A stretch of 64,000 bases of DNA from Selenomonadaceae bacterium (GTDB lineage Bacteria > Bacillota > Negativicutes > Selenomonadales > Selenomonadaceae): positions 22,246 through 86,245 of the forward strand of contig JAFRRH010000049.1 of the NCBI GenBank assembly GCA_017428215.1, read 5' to 3'. Below, piece by piece: positions 38,669 to 49,852 of the stretch. The position numbers and the translations under genes were made by a program. The notes under the pieces were generated by a model. It ran no database searches. It was not told the origin of the DNA and was given only the letters and a program-made list of their open reading frames with translations. Numbering within the stretch: position 1 is the first letter of the stretch; each line of letters begins with the position of its first letter.

Positions 38669-39889
38669 TTATCTCATAGCGCGAAGAATCTTTTCTGCGA
38701 TGCCGTGCATTTTCTCAAGAGAAGTTGAACAAGCCGCCACTCTGATTCCCAATTTCAACGGGACGGCAAAAATTAATTCGTCGTGGAGTTTTTTACAGAC
38801 GGCGGCGGGATTTTCGGCAGGCACCGCGATAAAAAATCCGCCCTTGTACGGCACGACACGTAAGCCGCACTCTTTAGCTTCAGTTACGAAAACATCTGCG
38901 CGGCGTTTAACCATTTTATAAAGTTCACTGCGCTCCGCTTCGTATTGCGCGATAACGTCTTTATTGGAATTGATTTTGACGAACAAAGCTTGAGCACCGC
39001 GATTTATATTCGACCACGTGGCGCGGCAAGAATATTTGCTGACGTTTTTAAATTCGTCGATAATTTCCTCGCTTGACGACACGCCAATTAACGCGCCTGT
39101 CCTCTGTCCGTAGAAAGTATAGCTCTTTGACATGCTGAACGCTATCATTACGAAGAGATTTTCGGGCAAGTTGGAAAATTTATTCATGAAAGCTCGCGTA
39201 GAATTTTTTTTGCCAGCAAAATCAATATAAGCAATGTCAACAAGCAGAGAAATTTTTTTGCCCGCTGAAGTTTGAGCCTTCAAAACGTCAAGAACTTTAT
39301 CCCATTCGTCGGAGGTTAGTGCGTAGCCCGTCGGATTGTGCGCAGGCGAATTTATAATCACGAGCAAAGATTTTTGTTTCTTCAAGAGCGCGTCAACCTT
39401 AACGGCAAAGTCACTAAGATTAAAGCTCAAGGCGTCGTCGAACAGTTTAAAAGTTTCAAGTCGCTTGCCAGTCTCGTTGCAAATAATATCGTAAGTGCCC
39501 CAACGCCAATCCGAAGTTAAAACAGCGTCGCCGCGTTCGGCATAGTTAGCAATGGCATGATGAATTGCGCCCGTGCCGCCAGCCGTCGCCACCGCTCCAA
39601 AATATCCTTCGGGCTTGTTGTCGGCAAAAGTTAAATCAATCACAGCGTCGAGGTAAGCGGGCAGTCCGGAAATCGGAGCGTAGGCAACCAACTCTGAAAA
39701 TTCCATTGAACGAAAAACTTTTTCCACAGTCGGGAGCGTTGCGAGCTTGCCCGCCTCGTCGAGTACTACGCCGATTGTAGCGTTGGTTACTGCGTTCGTT
39801 CCGTGAATTTTTATCGCCTCGTTGCAAGCTTGGTTAGCGTCAAAGATTGCGTCCTTTAACTTCCTTCCTGCCGCATGTGTTGCTGTCAT
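38669..39889 (-). CDS. Class I aminotransferase (aromatic/aspartate type)
   Basis: 406 residues, PLP-dependent. Motifs: TAGGTGAIHHAIANYAERGD, INSPAHNPTGYALTSDEWDK, the Lys in AFSMSKSYTFYGQRTGALIG and CRATWSNINRGAQ. It resembles AspC/TyrB enzymes acting on aromatic amino acids or aspartate. The ATG at 39889 follows GGAGGG by 10 bases. It is monocistronic. Confidence 0.88.
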   Translation of the reverse strand: MTATHAAGRKLKDAIFDANQACNEAIKIHGTNAVTNATIGVVLDEAGKLATLPTVEKVFRSMEFSELVAYAPISGLPAYLDAVIDLTFADNKPEGYFGAVATAGGTGAIHHAIANYAERGDAVLTSDWRWGTYDIICNETGKRLETFKLFDDALSFNLSDFAVKVDALLKKQKSLLVIINSPAHNPTGYALTSDEWDKVLDVLKAQTSAGKKISLLVDIAYIDFAGKKNSTRAFMNKFSNLPENLFVMIAFSMSKSYTFYGQRTGALIGVSSSEEIIDEFKNVSKYSCRATWSNINRGAQALFVKINSNKDVIAQYEAERSELYKMVKRRADVFVTEAKECGLRVVPYKGGFFIAVPAENPAAVCKKLHDELIFAVPLKLGIRVAACSTSLEKMHGIAEKILRAMR

Positions 39890-39981
39890 GTTTAAAAATC
39901 CCTCCAAAAAATTTTTTCAACGCGCAGATTATAGCTGTTTGCGTTCGTTTAGCAAAGTTTTTCGCCAATGTATTCAAGTAT

Positions 39982-41196
39982 TCACGTTAAATCGCTTGCA
40001 CTTTGGCGCGCTGAACCAAATTTTCCGCAACGTATTAAAATCCACAGCAAGATTGATAACGTCGTCGCAGTCGTCATAATCATTCCTAAGCCGTTGATAA
40101 AATTGCTCCAAGGCAACGTTCCCAACATCATGCCTAAGCTCCCGAATAACGTCGGCACGAAATTTATAATCGACGCGGCAGTCCCAACATTTTCTTTAGC
40201 TTCCATCAACAAAATTTCCATTGAGAAAGGACGAGCAACCGCGCCAATCACCGTGAACGGCAGGAACGCCAGCAAAAACATTACCGCGCTCGATTGCCCT
40301 ATCGTCAACACTAAAATTCCGCTCGTCATTGCCACAAAAAAACACAGCCTCAACATTGAGATATTCGACAAATTATTTTTTAGCTTGAGATATAAAATTG
40401 GTCCCGCGATTGACGCCGCAGAGTTAACTGCAAAGAAATAACTGTACTCTTGCGCTGTCAAGTTAAAATGTTCCACGTAAATAAATGATGACGCACTCAA
40501 ATATGCCATGTACGGCTTGGATAAAAATGCAAACATTATCAGCACTGCCATAAAATATTTTTCCCGCGCCACTTCAGCCAAAAGTGTTAACGAATTTAAA
40601 ATTTCTCCCTGATAACGTCTATGCTCCGGCAATGTTTCACAAAACAAAAACGCGACGATTAAATTTATCGTTCCCAAAATCGTCAGCAGATAAAACGAGC
40701 CGCGCCAATCCGTGAACGTCAATAACACTCCTCCGACTAGCGGCGCAACCATTGGAGCAATTACTCCCAACGCTTGAGTGATTGCTAAAATTTTTCTCAT
40801 AACTTGTCCGCGAAAGCAATCTTTAATTAATGCCGTTGAAACCGTTATCACCGCGCCCGAACCAATCGCCTGAAAAAATCTGCCCGCTAATAAAAAATAA
40901 ATGTTTGCAGAGACCGCGCAGGCAAATGACGCCGCTGTATAAATCGCTGCGCCAAAAATTAAAATCGGTCGCCGACCAAATTTGTCCGACAAAGGTCCGA
41001 ATAACACCATTGACACCGCGAACACGAAAAAAAATATCGTCAGCGTCAATCCAACTAAAAATTCGCTCGCAGAAAAATAATTTCCCATTTCGGGCAACGC
41101 TGGCAAATATAAATCCGTTGAAAGCGGGATAAACATGTTTATAAAAGTTATGTAAGCTATCATTGCCGAGATTGAAAGATATTTTTGCCGCCTCAT
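39982..41196 (-). CDS. Bcr/CflA-type MFS multidrug exporter
   Basis: 404 residues, twelve predicted helices. Signatures: FIPLSTDLYLPALPEMGNYF, the MFS loop GPLSDKFGRRPILIFGA and AIGSGAVITVSTALIKDCF. Drug:H+ antiporter family with members exporting bicyclomycin, chloramphenicol or small peptides; substrate unknown. Confidence 0.9.
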   Translation of the reverse strand: MRRQKYLSISAMIAYITFINMFIPLSTDLYLPALPEMGNYFSASEFLVGLTLTIFFFVFAVSMVLFGPLSDKFGRRPILIFGAAIYTAASFACAVSANIYFLLAGRFFQAIGSGAVITVSTALIKDCFRGQVMRKILAITQALGVIAPMVAPLVGGVLLTFTDWRGSFYLLTILGTINLIVAFLFCETLPEHRRYQGEILNSLTLLAEVAREKYFMAVLIMFAFLSKPYMAYLSASSFIYVEHFNLTAQEYSYFFAVNSAASIAGPILYLKLKNNLSNISMLRLCFFVAMTSGILVLTIGQSSAVMFLLAFLPFTVIGAVARPFSMEILLMEAKENVGTAASIINFVPTLFGSLGMMLGTLPWSNFINGLGMIMTTATTLSILLWILIRCGKFGSARQSASDLT

Positions 41197-41259
41197 TTAA
41201 TCGCCTCGCTAAAGTTTTTACGATTTATTATCATGCAGAAAAATTTTTATGTCAATGAA

Positions 41260-41293
41260 AAAATCCCTCTCGCTTAGGAGAGGGGCACTTTTT
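41260..41293 (-). terminator. Terminator of the methyltransferase gene
   Basis: CCCTCTC, loop CTAAGC, GAGAGGG and six T on the minus strand, 25 bases after the stop. Confidence 0.85.
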
Positions 41294-41316
41294 GTAAAAT
41301 TTGTCATTCTAACAAA

Positions 41317-42012
41317 CTATCTGAGTTTCACTGCATATTCCCAACGTACTGGATGAACCATATCATAGATCGTAACGTCACGATGTTTAAGATAAAATTC
41401 TTGCAGTTCAGGATAACGATAAAGTTCGCTGGCTTTGGCGTAGATTAAAATGTTTTGACGATACCAACAAGATATTTTATCATTGTCCCAGATTTTGGGT
41501 CGAATACAATCAATGCCGACGTATCCAAAGCGCAAAAATTTTTTAGCCCAATAAGATTGCCATTGCTCGTTTATATGATTGGTGCCGCCTTGACGTGGAA
41601 TTGCCGCGCTGAATAAAATTACGTCGCTCATCAAAGTTAAATCTTCGACAAAAGAATCTGCACGTGCCGGAGTTAGATGTTCGCCGACTTCAAGGCTCAT
41701 CGCCAAATCGAAATGATATTCAAAAGTTACGCGCTCCTCAAGGTTGGCGGGATGAAAAAATTTTTCGTCGATGAAAAGTTGCGACCTGTCGACGTAATCG
41801 CCGTCAACGCCGCAAATGATAATCCCCCCCCTGTCTATCATTTTTCCCCAAACGGCAAGCCAACCGCCGACGCCGCAACCTATGTCGACGACACTGCGCG
41901 GGTGAACAAAATTAGCGACAACCTTAAGAACTTCTGTCGCTGAATTGAGCGAGCCAGCTTTTTGAGCTTTATAAAAATTTGCGTTGTAAAAAGATGCCAA
42001 TTTATCTTCCAA
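41317..42012 (-). CDS. Class I SAM-dependent methyltransferase
   Basis: 231 residues. SAM-binding motif VVDIGCGVGGWLAVWG, acidic motif II ICGVDGDYVD, FDLAMSLEVGEHL, then a C-terminal region rich in Trp and Tyr (HINEQWQSYWAKKFLRFGYV). The pattern resembles methyltransferases in glycan or FkbM-like clusters, but the target is unknown. It is separated from atpC by a terminator. Confidence 0.78.
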   Translation of the reverse strand: MEDKLASFYNANFYKAQKAGSLNSATEVLKVVANFVHPRSVVDIGCGVGGWLAVWGKMIDRGGIIICGVDGDYVDRSQLFIDEKFFHPANLEERVTFEYHFDLAMSLEVGEHLTPARADSFVEDLTLMSDVILFSAAIPRQGGTNHINEQWQSYWAKKFLRFGYVGIDCIRPKIWDNDKISCWYRQNILIYAKASELYRYPELQEFYLKHRDVTIYDMVHPVRWEYAVKLR

Positions 42013-42027
42013 ATAAATTCCTCCTTA

Positions 42028-42070
42028 GAGAAAAATCCCGCCGAGCGTTTCGACGGGAAATTTTTTCGTC
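42028..42070 (-). terminator. Terminator of the atp operon
   Basis: CCCGTC...GGCGGG hairpin followed by ATTTTTCTC on the minus strand, just after atpC. Confidence 0.8.
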
Positions 42071-42079
42071 ATAAAATTT

Positions 42080-42508
42080 TTAACCGGTTGGTACGCCTTT
42101 AACGAGAAGTCGCGCCTTAGCTCTGGCGAGTGCCGCCTCTGCCCTGTCGATGTCAATTTCCTCATGATTTTTGGGCGCGCTCTTGTAAGTCGTAATTCTT
42201 TCTTCGGCGCGTTTGTAAGCGTTTTTAGCCCGTTCAACGTCAATGTCGTCGGGAGCCTCTGCCGCGTCCGCGAGGATTGTAATTTTTTCGGGTGTAACTT
42301 CCATAAAACCGCCGCTGATAAAAAGTTGAGTTTCGCCGCCGCCTTCCTTGATGCGCATTGCGTTCGGGATAAGCTCCGTTAAAAGGTTAGCGTGTTTCGG
42401 CAAAATTCCCAGCTCTCCGTCAATCGAACGGGTGATAAGCATGTTAATATCTTTAGCGTAAACTTCGCCTTTGTCGGGCGTGGCAACCTCAAGCAGGATT
42501 GTAGCCAT
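42080..42508 (-). CDS. atpC: ATP synthase epsilon subunit
   Basis: 142 residues: N-terminal beta sandwich (ITRSIDGELGILPKHANLLT; GFMEVTPEKITILADAAEAP) and a C-terminal two-helix domain that can inhibit rotation (ERAKNAYKRAEERIT). Confidence 0.96.
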   Translation of the reverse strand: MATILLEVATPDKGEVYAKDINMLITRSIDGELGILPKHANLLTELIPNAMRIKEGGGETQLFISGGFMEVTPEKITILADAAEAPDDIDVERAKNAYKRAEERITTYKSAPKNHEEIDIDRAEAALARAKARLLVKGVPTG

Positions 42509-42511
42509 AGC

Positions 42512-43927
<1,416 letters not shown>

Positions 43928-43939
43928 TCAACTCCTTTA

Positions 43940-45064
43940 CTATTCAAGCGCGTTCGCGCCGCCGACAATCTCGTTAATCTCGTTAGTGATGCCCGCCTGA
44001 CGAACTTTATTATAAAATAGATTGAGACGCCCGACGAGTTCTTGCGCGTTATCGGTTGCGTTACTCATTGCGTTCATACGTGAGCTTAATTCAGAGGCGG
44101 CGGAGTGCAACATTGCGCCGTAAACTCTTGTGGCAATTCTGCGCGGCAAAAACTTATCCAAAAGCGTGACAACGTCGGGTTCGTAAATATATTCCTCTTT
44201 AAGATTCGCGCTAGCTTTGGCGTAATCGTCGGTGACAATCGGCAGGAGCGTAACTTCGTCGGGCGCACAACTTATCGCCGACTTGAACCGATTGTAAATC
44301 AAAGTCACGTCGATAATCTCGCCGCTCTCAAAACGCTCCATAACCAAATCCGTAATTTCTTTAGCGTATTTGTATTGGGGACGTTCGCTTATACCGTGAT
44401 AACTTTTGATGATGTTATAGCCGCGCTGACGAAAATACGTCGTCGCCTTCCTGCCAACGGTGATAAGTTCAATACCGTCAATATAATCTGCGTCGTGATA
44501 TTCGCGAGCAACAGCAAGATTCGCGCCGCTTTGGGTTCCGCCGCCTTGATGAGCCGTCGCCCTTGCAATACCGCCCGTAGCACTCATTTGGCGTTGTTGC
44601 TTCGGAGTGCGTTTACCCGTCGGCTTGATGCCTTTGAGTGCGTCGAAATTTTTTCTGTGGAAATTTTCGTCGTCTCCGTCGTCATCGTCGAGAGAAGAAT
44701 TTTCGCTGGTGCCGTCATACTCAATCGTATCGTGCGCCGCTTTGAAAACGTTGCTTGAAAACGAACCCGCCAATCCTTTATCCGACGCAATAACTATAAA
44801 CAAAAATTTTCCTGCGCCCTCTTGCTGTTCGGCAATGAGTTCGTCACGAGTTTTAATAAACGGGTGCTCGTATTCTTGCCCGCGCATTTGACTCATAACC
44901 CGCCGCATAATTTCCTTAGTCTTGGCAACGTAGGGAAGATTGCTAAGCAGTGCCTCACGAGCCGCATTGAACCGCGAACGGGCTATCATGTCCATTGCGT
45001 TGGTTATCTTTTGGATATTTTTAACGCTTTTAATTCGGCGGCGTATGTGTTGTAAATTTGCCAT
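43940..45064 (-). CDS. atpG: ATP synthase gamma subunit with a large insertion
   Basis: 374 residues against the usual ~285-295. The N-terminal rotor helix (RRRIKSVKNIQKITNAMDMI) and the C-terminal helix (SRMNAMSNATDNAQELVGRL) are normal. Residues ~116-192 are extra. The insertion opens acidic (SSLDDDDGDDENFHRK), turns basic (KGIKPTGKRTPKQQRQM) and ends Gly/Ala-rich (TGGIARATAHQGGGTQSGAN). It lies between the conserved SNVFKAAHDTI and GIELITVGRKATTYF, in the globular domain. It has no cysteine, so it is not the redox loop of chloroplast gamma, which also sits elsewhere. It reads through in frame, so it is not a frameshift artefact. Confidence 0.96.
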   Translation of the reverse strand: MANLQHIRRRIKSVKNIQKITNAMDMIARSRFNAAREALLSNLPYVAKTKEIMRRVMSQMRGQEYEHPFIKTRDELIAEQQEGAGKFLFIVIASDKGLAGSFSSNVFKAAHDTIEYDGTSENSSLDDDDGDDENFHRKNFDALKGIKPTGKRTPKQQRQMSATGGIARATAHQGGGTQSGANLAVAREYHDADYIDGIELITVGRKATTYFRQRGYNIIKSYHGISERPQYKYAKEITDLVMERFESGEIIDVTLIYNRFKSAISCAPDEVTLLPIVTDDYAKASANLKEEYIYEPDVVTLLDKFLPRRIATRVYGAMLHSAASELSSRMNAMSNATDNAQELVGRLNLFYNKVRQAGITNEINEIVGGANALE

Positions 45065-45077
45065 TTACGCCACCGCC

Positions 45078-46601
45078 TCACTCCGCAACCTTGTAGGTAA
45101 CTGTCTCTTTAAACTCAGTGATTGCCGCCTTAATCTCGGCTTCCAATGCGTCGTCGAGTTTTTTCTTCTCAACAATTTTCTTGCCGATGTCGGGGTGATT
45201 ACTGTGCATAAATTTAATAAAGTCGTTGTGGAAGGTAACAACTTTATCGACGGGAATATCCGCCAAAAATCCTCTAACCGCCGTGAAAATCGTTAAAACT
45301 TGGTCTTCGACTGCAAGCGGCGAATATTGCGACTGCTTAAGCGTTTCAACCATGCGTGCACCTCTATCGAGTTGCGCTTTAGTAGCTTTATCGAGGTCGG
45401 AGCCGAATTGCGCGAACGCCGCCAACTCACGATACTGCGCCAAGTCCAAACGCATTGTGCCGGCGACTTGTTTCATAGCTTTAATCTGCGCGGCACCACC
45501 AACACGCGACACGCTTAAACCGACGCTGATAGCCGGACGAATGCCGCTGTAGAAAGAATCCGTTTCAAGCATGATTTGCCCGTCAGTGATTGAAATGACA
45601 TTTGTCGGAATGTAAGCGGAAACGTCGCCCGCTTGAGTTTCGATAATCGGCAAAGCTGTAATGGAGCCTGCGCCTAATCTATCGGAAAGTTTTGCGGCGC
45701 GTTCCAAAAGTCTGGAGTGCAGATAGAAAACGTCGCCAGGATAAGCCTCACGACCGGGCGGACGCCTTAACAACAGTGACATTGCACGATAAGCCGCCGC
45801 GTGTTTAGTTAAGTCGTCATAAATGCAGAGGCAATGCCCGTGCTTTTCATACATAAAATATTCCGCCATAGTGACGCCCGAATAAGGCGCAAGATATTGG
45901 AGCGGAGCAGAATCAGCCGCCGTTGCCGCCACTATTATTGTATATTCCATTGCGCCGTGATCTTCCAAAACTTTCACGACGCGGGCAACTGTCGATGCCT
46001 TTTGACCAATCGCCACATAGACGCAAATACAATTCTGCCCTTTTTGGTTAATAATCGTGTCGATAGCGATAGCCGACTTGCCGATACCTCTGTCGCCGAT
46101 AATCAATTCGCGCTGTCCACGTCCAATCGGAACTAATGCGTCGATAGCTTTCAAGCCGGTTTGGAGCGGCTCATGAACAGATTTTCTATCAGCGATACCA
46201 GGAGCTTTGAACTCGACGGGACGCGCTTTAGTCGTTTGAATCGGACCTTTACCGTCAATCGGACGACCGAGAGCATCAACGACGCGCCCAATCATATTTT
46301 CGCCAACGGGCACTTGCATAATTCTGCCGGTACGTTTAACGGTGTGACCTTCTTTAATTTCGTTGTCGCGACCGAGAATAACCGCGCCGACGTTATCCTG
46401 CTCAAGGTTAAGGACGAGACCAAAAATATCGTCGCCGAAGTCAAGCAACTCGCCCGACATAGCTTTATCAAGTCCGTGAATATGCGCGATACCGTCACCA
46501 ATCTCAATGACCGTGCCAACCTCGTCAACATTCAAATCGACGTTATAATTTTTAATCTGTTCCTTGATTATCGCAGTGATTTCATCAGGATTTATTTTCA
46601 T
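45078..46601 (-). CDS. atpA: ATP synthase alpha subunit
   Basis: 507 residues, non-catalytic nucleotide-binding. Walker [30 protein letters not shown] arginine-finger region. Normal. Confidence 0.98.
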   Translation of the reverse strand: MKINPDEITAIIKEQIKNYNVDLNVDEVGTVIEIGDGIAHIHGLDKAMSGELLDFGDDIFGLVLNLEQDNVGAVILGRDNEIKEGHTVKRTGRIMQVPVGENMIGRVVDALGRPIDGKGPIQTTKARPVEFKAPGIADRKSVHEPLQTGLKAIDALVPIGRGQRELIIGDRGIGKSAIAIDTIINQKGQNCICVYVAIGQKASTVARVVKVLEDHGAMEYTIIVAATAADSAPLQYLAPYSGVTMAEYFMYEKHGHCLCIYDDLTKHAAAYRAMSLLLRRPPGREAYPGDVFYLHSRLLERAAKLSDRLGAGSITALPIIETQAGDVSAYIPTNVISITDGQIMLETDSFYSGIRPAISVGLSVSRVGGAAQIKAMKQVAGTMRLDLAQYRELAAFAQFGSDLDKATKAQLDRGARMVETLKQSQYSPLAVEDQVLTIFTAVRGFLADIPVDKVVTFHNDFIKFMHSNHPDIGKKIVEKKKLDDALEAEIKAAITEFKETVTYKVAE

Positions 46602-46619
46602 TTCTTAGACTTCACCTCT

Positions 46620-47156
46620 TTAATTGCGCATTGCCGTTTGCAAAGCACGTAAACGACCCGCCGCCGAGCCGTCAATCAGTTTGTCGCCGATTTTTAAAAT
46701 AAGTCCGCCTAAAATGGAAGCGTCTTTGTGCGGGCGGATTTTGATTTTGCGCCCCGTAAGCGACATAAGTTTTTTAATAAGCGCGTCTTGTTGTTTCTTG
46801 GTAAGCGGAAAAGCTGTTGTCACGTCCGCGATTAAAATTCCCTGCTCCTTATTCTTCAACGACGTAAAAATATCGTAAATCTCGTTGAAGACGCCGATAC
46901 GTTTTTTATCGACGAGGAGCATTAAGAAATTCATGACGGTTGGGGAAATTTCTTTATCGAGGGCGCGTTTAAGCAAATCTTTTTTCGCCTGCTGAGGCAC
47001 GAGCGGATTTTGGAAAAACTTTACGGCTTCGGGAATTGCAAAAACATCTGCGCGGACTTTGCCTAAATCTTTGTCGTAGCCGTCAAGATTTTTTTCTTCC
47101 TTAGCAATCTCGAAAATCGCCGTAGCATATTTTGAGGCGAGCTGAATGTTAAGCAT
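46620..47156 (-). CDS. atpH: ATP synthase delta subunit
   Basis: 178 residues (ASKYATAIFEIAKEEKNLDG; C-terminal KIRPHKDASILGGLILKIGD), stator OSCP-type subunit. It follows atpF by 9 bases. Confidence 0.95.
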   Translation of the reverse strand: MLNIQLASKYATAIFEIAKEEKNLDGYDKDLGKVRADVFAIPEAVKFFQNPLVPQQAKKDLLKRALDKEISPTVMNFLMLLVDKKRIGVFNEIYDIFTSLKNKEQGILIADVTTAFPLTKKQQDALIKKLMSLTGRKIKIRPHKDASILGGLILKIGDKLIDGSAAGRLRALQTAMRN

Positions 47157-47165
47157 TGCCGCACC

Positions 47166-47669
47166 TCACTTTTTTAAATCGACAAACATATCTTTATTGA
47201 GCTTGGAAATAAAATCGTTGACGAGCTTGTCATTTTCTTTGGTGTCAATATTTTTGGAAACGACTTTGCCCGCCGCCGCCAAACTCAACGTGACAATCTG
47301 CGACTTCATTTCCTCGAAAGCGCGGTTGCGTTCATTTTCAATCTCCGCTTGTGCAGAAATTTTCATGCGCTCGATTTCCTTGCGCGTCTCCTCAACTGCG
47401 GCATCGTGTTCTTGACGGGCGGTAAGGTTCGCCTTGTCAACGATTGCTTGAGCTTTCTTGTGTGCGTCGGCTAACTGAACTTTATATTGCTCCAAAGTTT
47501 GTTCCGCCGCCTTACGATCTGCCTCCGCCTTGTCGAGGTCGTTCTTGATTTTGTTTGAGCGTTGTTGCAAAAGTCTAGCAACAGGTTTATAAGCAACTGC
47601 ACGCAAGAGAACGACTAAGATTAAAAAGTTGAGAATTTGCGCGATAATCGTTGCGTTAATTTCAATCAA
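47166..47669 (-). CDS. atpF: ATP synthase b subunit
   Basis: 167 residues: one N-terminal membrane helix (IIAQILNFLILVVLLRAVAY), then a long coiled coil rich in Lys, Glu and Ala forming the peripheral stalk. Confidence 0.95.
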   Translation of the reverse strand: MIEINATIIAQILNFLILVVLLRAVAYKPVARLLQQRSNKIKNDLDKAEADRKAAEQTLEQYKVQLADAHKKAQAIVDKANLTARQEHDAAVEETRKEIERMKISAQAEIENERNRAFEEMKSQIVTLSLAAAGKVVSKNIDTKENDKLVNDFISKLNKDMFVDLKK

Positions 47670-47711
47670 AATAAATTCCTCCCCTCGTTTTGGGATTTAC
47701 GCGGGAAGTCC

Positions 47712-47963
47712 TTAGCTGAGGAGCGGATTGGCGTAGAGCATGATGAGCGCGACAACGGTTGCGATAATCGCCATAGCCTCGATCAAACCGACGGAAATAA
47801 GCGTGTTCGTGAAAAGCGTATTCTTCGCTTCGGGCTGACGAGTGATACCGTCAATAAATTTGCTGGTTACTAAGCCGTCGCCGACGCCCGCGCCGATTGC
47901 CGCCAAACCCATAGTGATACCTGCGCCCAAAAGTGCTGCTGCTACCATAATTGCATGTTCCAT
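47712..47963 (-). CDS. atpE: ATP synthase c subunit
   Basis: 83 residues, two membrane helices. The ion-binding carboxylate is in LISVGLIEAMAI. The residues that coordinate Na+ in Na+-type rings (Gln in helix 1; Val/Ser/Thr around the Glu) are replaced, with Asp in GVGDG and Leu, Ala, Met, so proton coupling is expected. The ring loop RQPEAKN is intact. Confidence 0.96.
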   Translation of the reverse strand: MEHAIMVAAALLGAGITMGLAAIGAGVGDGLVTSKFIDGITRQPEAKNTLFTNTLISVGLIEAMAIIATVVALIMLYANPLLS

Positions 47964-47995
47964 ATTAATAAATCCTCCTTAAATTTTAAAAAAGT

Positions 47996-48670
47996 TCATT
48001 CCGCGTGATCTTCCTTAACCGCATTAGCAAGGTAAGCCATACTAAGCATTGTAAAGATAACCGCTTGTACACAGCTGATAAAAATACTGAACGCCAGCCA
48101 CGCCACCGACGGTATCGGCATCCAAATTGGCATCAGCTTAAGCAAAACGATGATTAAAATTTCGCCCGCGAGAATATTTCCGAATAGACGGAAGGCAAGC
48201 GTTATCGGTTTCGCGATTTCCTCAATCATATTGATAACTACGAAAACCGGCGTTGGCTGGAAAAAGTGCGCGATATAATGTCCCCGCTTGAAATAAAGTC
48301 CGAGACAGTGCACGAGAAACACTACAAATAGCGCAAGTCCAAGCGTCGTGTTCAAGTCGTTTGTTGGCGACGCCATAAGCGGCACAAGTCCGATTAAGTT
48401 GCTCGCCAGTAAAAACATGAACAACCCGACGATAAGCGGCGCAAGCATTCTGCCACGAGGTCCCATCATTGCGTCGATTTGGTCATGTAACCAGAGGATA
48501 ATCATCTCAACAAAGTTTTGCCAACCTTGCGGCACGACTTTTAAATTGCGCGTAGCGAGACACGCGACCAAAATCACAATGCCCATTGCCAGCCACGTCA
48601 TTTTTAGCGTTTCGATATTGAACGTCAAGCCAAGAAAATTTACCGTCTCGCGGACACCAATTTCATGCAT
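47996..48670 (-). CDS. atpB: ATP synthase a subunit
   Basis: 224 residues with five or six helices. The essential Arg is in ITLAFRLFGNILAGEILI. Forms the ion half-channels against the c-ring. Confidence 0.96.
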   Translation of the reverse strand: MHEIGVRETVNFLGLTFNIETLKMTWLAMGIVILVACLATRNLKVVPQGWQNFVEMIILWLHDQIDAMMGPRGRMLAPLIVGLFMFLLASNLIGLVPLMASPTNDLNTTLGLALFVVFLVHCLGLYFKRGHYIAHFFQPTPVFVVINMIEEIAKPITLAFRLFGNILAGEILIIVLLKLMPIWMPIPSVAWLAFSIFISCVQAVIFTMLSMAYLANAVKEDHAE

Positions 48671-48777
48671 AAATTCACCTCCTTACAAAAAAATTTTCGC
48701 GTCGGGCGTCTCACCCCCTTTATCTCATGCGCAAGATAACACGCGCAAATTAATTTTTCCGTGACAAAAATCACCGA

Positions 48778-49152
48778 TTAAAACTTTCGTTTAACTTCGG
48801 AGCGAGCCAGGACGAAAAGCGATGCCGCATAAAATACGCCGAACGATACCGCCGTTGCCAAGAAAAGTTCTGTGGAAATGTGGACAGTGACCGCCAAAAT
48901 TACGAAAACCATTCCGAGTCTTAGCAGTAAACCGATTAACATAATTTTTTTAGCTTGCGCCACAGGCGAGTTTGCTACGACTTCCAAGCGGGCGGCTGTT
49001 GACAAGAAATAAAAAAAATTTAACAACGCGCCTGTCAGAACTGCTCCACACAACTTGAGCTGTCCCGCTGAAATTAATTGCAACGACAAAACTGCCGCGA
49101 CTGCCAGAAAAACTTTCCAACTTTCCTTGAATGTACTTAATACCTGTCTCAT
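48778..49152 (-). CDS. atpI: ATP synthase subunit I
   Basis: About 124 residues, four membrane helices (FLAVAAVLSLQLISAGQLKL; LRLGMVFVILAVTVHISTEL), at the usual first position of Firmicute atp operons. Assists c-ring assembly. ATG at 49152 preferred; a TTG seven codons upstream is possible. Confidence 0.85.
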   Translation of the reverse strand: MRQVLSTFKESWKVFLAVAAVLSLQLISAGQLKLCGAVLTGALLNFFYFLSTAARLEVVANSPVAQAKKIMLIGLLLRLGMVFVILAVTVHISTELFLATAVSFGVFYAASLFVLARSEVKRKF

Positions 49153-49406
49153 GTTAATCACACTTCGACGCAATGGGCATTTTCCCTTTACTCAAAAAAA
49201 ATTTTGTACAAGGAATTTTCAATAACGGTAAAAAGATTGTTCACAGGGAATAAAACGCATTTCAGATGATACATTACCCGCACTGTCTTACCTTGAAGAA
49301 AATGTAGCACAAGCTCTTTATAAACAACGTAATATTGTTTAGCGGTTCTTTCAGCAGATTAAAAATTAATGTTTCGTATTAATATTGTTACGATGGGGTG
49401 ATTACC

Positions 49407-49670
49407 GTGACAGTAACGGAAACATTTAAAAAATTTAGGGCAGAGCAAGGATTATCGCAAGCAGATGTAGCAGAAAAATTATTGATATTTCCGCAAGCAT
49501 ATTCTCGATATGAAAATGGAAAATATTTACCCGATATACCGATAATAATAAAAATAGCAAATACCTTTGACGTATCGGCAGATTATCTTTTGGGATTGCG
49601 AGATACACTAAAAACAAATGAAGTAGGAGCGGCAGAAGTGCAGGAGCGCGGGAATTCAAAAAGGCGTTGA
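49407..49670 (+). CDS. XRE-family transcriptional regulator
   Basis: 87 residues. Helix-turn-helix: FKKFRAEQGLSQADVAEKLL then YSRYENGKYLPDIPIIIKIA and ADYLLGLRD, the standard phage/TA-type repressor fold. GTG start behind GGGGTGA. It borders a possible phage portal fragment, so it is likely a leftover of an integrated element. Confidence 0.85.
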   Translation: MTVTETFKKFRAEQGLSQADVAEKLLIFPQAYSRYENGKYLPDIPIIIKIANTFDVSADYLLGLRDTLKTNEVGAAEVQERGNSKRR

Positions 49671-49746
49671 AAAAATTTGTCGAGGGGACAGCAACATGAA
49701 TAAAATACAATAGCTCGCTAAGGAGGGCTTTTTTCTGGTGAGAACA

Positions 49747-49851
49747 ATGAAAACATTAGGTTTTTTCAAATGCTTATTCAAATTGCGAGATAAGCCGCAA
49801 TACAGTTATCATTTCAGCGGAGCACCGTTTGTATTTAGTGGTTGTTGGTAA
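49747..49851 (+). pseudogene. Possible phage portal protein N-terminal fragment
   Basis: 34 codons: KTLGFFKCLFKLRDKPQYSY then FSGAPFVFSGCW and a stop. It resembles the first residues of phage portal proteins (short basic helix, RDKPQ, then an aromatic Gly/Ser stretch). GGAGG lies upstream. The rest is missing, with the IS5 fragment abutting. The match is short. Confidence 0.4.
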
Positions 49852-49852
49852 A

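Noticed and set aside
47712..47963. Na+-dependent ATP synthase
   Set aside because: Considered because some anaerobic Firmicutes use Na+, but the Gln and Ser/Thr ligands are not present in the c subunit.
49153..49406. 254-base gap between atpI and the XRE gene, searched for an atp promoter
   Set aside because: Several AT-rich TTGAAA-like strings exist but none pairs with a convincing -10 at 16-18 bases, so no promoter is called.
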